A DNA stretch of 5,110 bases from Acidimicrobiaceae bacterium. GTDB lineage: Bacteria > Actinomycetota > Acidimicrobiia > Acidimicrobiales > Microtrichaceae. The translations under genes were made by a program, and so were the position numbers. The stretch is from the NCBI GenBank assembly GCA_003514205.1, contig DORQ01000197.1, positions 10,849 through 15,958 of the forward strand, in the 5' to 3' direction. Below the pieces are notes generated by a model. It worked only from the letters and a program-made list of their open reading frames with translations, made no database searches and had not been told where the DNA came from. Of this stretch, positions 4,467 to 5,110 are shown in pieces. Numbering within the stretch: position 1 is the stretch's first letter; each line of letters opens with the position of its first letter.

Positions 4467-5110
4467 GGTTCATTCGGCCCATAGATCTCAGCTCGTCCGT
4501 CTCGCTGCTGTTCTCAGCATCACGGTGGGCATTGCCCTGTCACTGATCCCTCAGCCAGCGGCATCGGAGGCGAACCCGATCGCTACCGCCGAACGACGCG
4601 TCGAGGCCGCCGAGAATGCCCTCGTCGACGCCCGTGAACAGCAGTCGCTCCTCCAAGCGAAACTTGGAATTCTCTCCAAAGAGTCCCAAGAACTGGTGAC
4701 CCGCTTGGAGCAAACCCGGGCCGAACTCCGCAGAATGATGGTCTCCGCCTACCTCAATGCTGGTGATGACAGCGCTGCACTCAACCTTGTCACCAGCAGA
4801 GACTTTGCTACCGCATCAACACGAGCGCAGGTACCCAAGCAACAGGCAACCCATCTCGATGAGATTCGCTCGGTGTACGAGTTCCTTCACACAACTGCGA
4901 CTCCCAAGCAACGCGAAGCCGCAGAGCAGCTCGCCGCAATTGGGCTAGAGGTTGCCGAGGCTGAGAACGCAGCGATCCAAGCACGGGCCCAGTTGAAGTC
5001 GGCAATCCTCACGAAAGAACGATCTGACGCGGCTGCAGAAGCTGCACGCCTTGCCGCCGCTACGGCAGCTTCCACCACCGCTATCCCGGGCCCGACCTCT
5101 TCGCCACAGC
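4465..5110 (+). CDS. Secreted coiled-coil protein, probable N-terminus of a cell-wall hydrolase (partial)
   Basis: The frame is open for 215 codons from a GTG at 4465 and runs off the window. An in-frame TGA at 4453-4455 limits the start, and no other start precedes the signal peptide. Residues 1-12 are the basic n-region, 13-28 (LAAVLSITVGIALSLI) the hydrophobic core, and PQPAAS near 29-34 the likely signal peptidase I region. The mature part has a charged, Ala/Glu/Gln-rich coiled coil at about 41-92. MMVSAYLNAGDDSAALNLVTSRDF (91-114) follows, then a second coiled coil at about 149-200. An Ala/Thr/Ser/Pro linker begins near 197 (TAASTTAIPGPTSS). This plan, a helical stalk with a central AYxxxG segment and then a low-complexity linker, resembles actinobacterial peptidoglycan hydrolases whose catalytic domain (NlpC/P60, M23 or lytic transglycosylase) comes at the C-terminus. 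That domain is not in the window, so the enzyme class is inference. No Shine-Dalgarno is seen, and a hairpin covers the GTG. Confidence 0.75.
   Translation, partial: MVHSAHRSQLVRLAAVLSITVGIALSLIPQPAASEANPIATAERRVEAAENALVDAREQQSLLQAKLGILSKESQELVTRLEQTRAELRRMMVSAYLNAGDDSAALNLVTSRDFATASTRAQVPKQQATHLDEIRSVYEFLHTTATPKQREAAEQLAAIGLEVAEAENAAIQARAQLKSAILTKERSDAAAEAARLAAATAASTTAIPGPTSSPQ

Noticed and set aside
4358..4546. Short plus-strand frame of 62 codons in the gap after the acetyltransferase
   Set aside because: It overlaps the signal peptide of the secreted protein in another frame and encodes nothing recognisable. The frame with the signal peptide and coiled coil is clearly the coding one.

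Overview
The window is GC-rich bacterial chromosome with a strong G/C third-position preference and frequent GTG starts. Five genes are read wholly or nearly wholly, and a sixth runs off the right edge. I see no RNA gene, insertion sequence, CRISPR array or phage gene. An actinobacterium fits best, possibly class Acidimicrobiia. The reasons are an actinobacterial-looking TetR helix-turn-helix, a -10 box of the TANNNT type placed exactly for a leaderless mRNA, a LACTB2-like hydrolase, a Tat-exported PhoD with a Cys/Thr-rich N-terminus, and a secreted coiled-coil protein like the stalk of actinobacterial cell-wall hydrolases. This placement is inference from style and was not tested by alignment.

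Layout: (1) 7-591 (+) is a TetR-family repressor. Only six bases precede its GTG, so its upstream context and target genes lie outside the window. (2) It converges on a LACTB2-like metallo-beta-lactamase-fold hydrolase on the minus strand (609-1592). The 3' ends meet in a 21-bp direct duplication, each copy of which carries stop codons for both strands. (3) A divergent intergenic region of about 125 bp holds a likely leaderless promoter for an unrecognised 120-residue protein (1718-2080, +). (4) A 55-bp gap with small alternative hairpins leads to a Tat-exported PhoD-type phosphatase/phosphodiesterase (2136-3755, +). (5) Its stop overlaps, as ATGA, the start of a COG3818-type GNAT acetyltransferase (3752-4342, +). 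This overlap lies inside an array of 15-bp tandem repeats that copies the stop/start signal four times in the same phases. (6) A 122-bp gap with an AT-rich dyad and a start-codon hairpin precedes a secreted coiled-coil protein (4465 to the right edge, +), open at the end of the window and probably the N-terminal part of a peptidoglycan hydrolase.

The plus-strand genes from 1718 to 4342 could be one transcription unit. phoD and the acetyltransferase are almost certainly co-translated, although one product is exported and the other has no export signal. The genes otherwise look like an ordinary housekeeping/accessory mix rather than one pathway. The most unusual signals are the two small tandem duplications, each sitting exactly on a gene junction and multiplying translation stop (or stop/start) signals.
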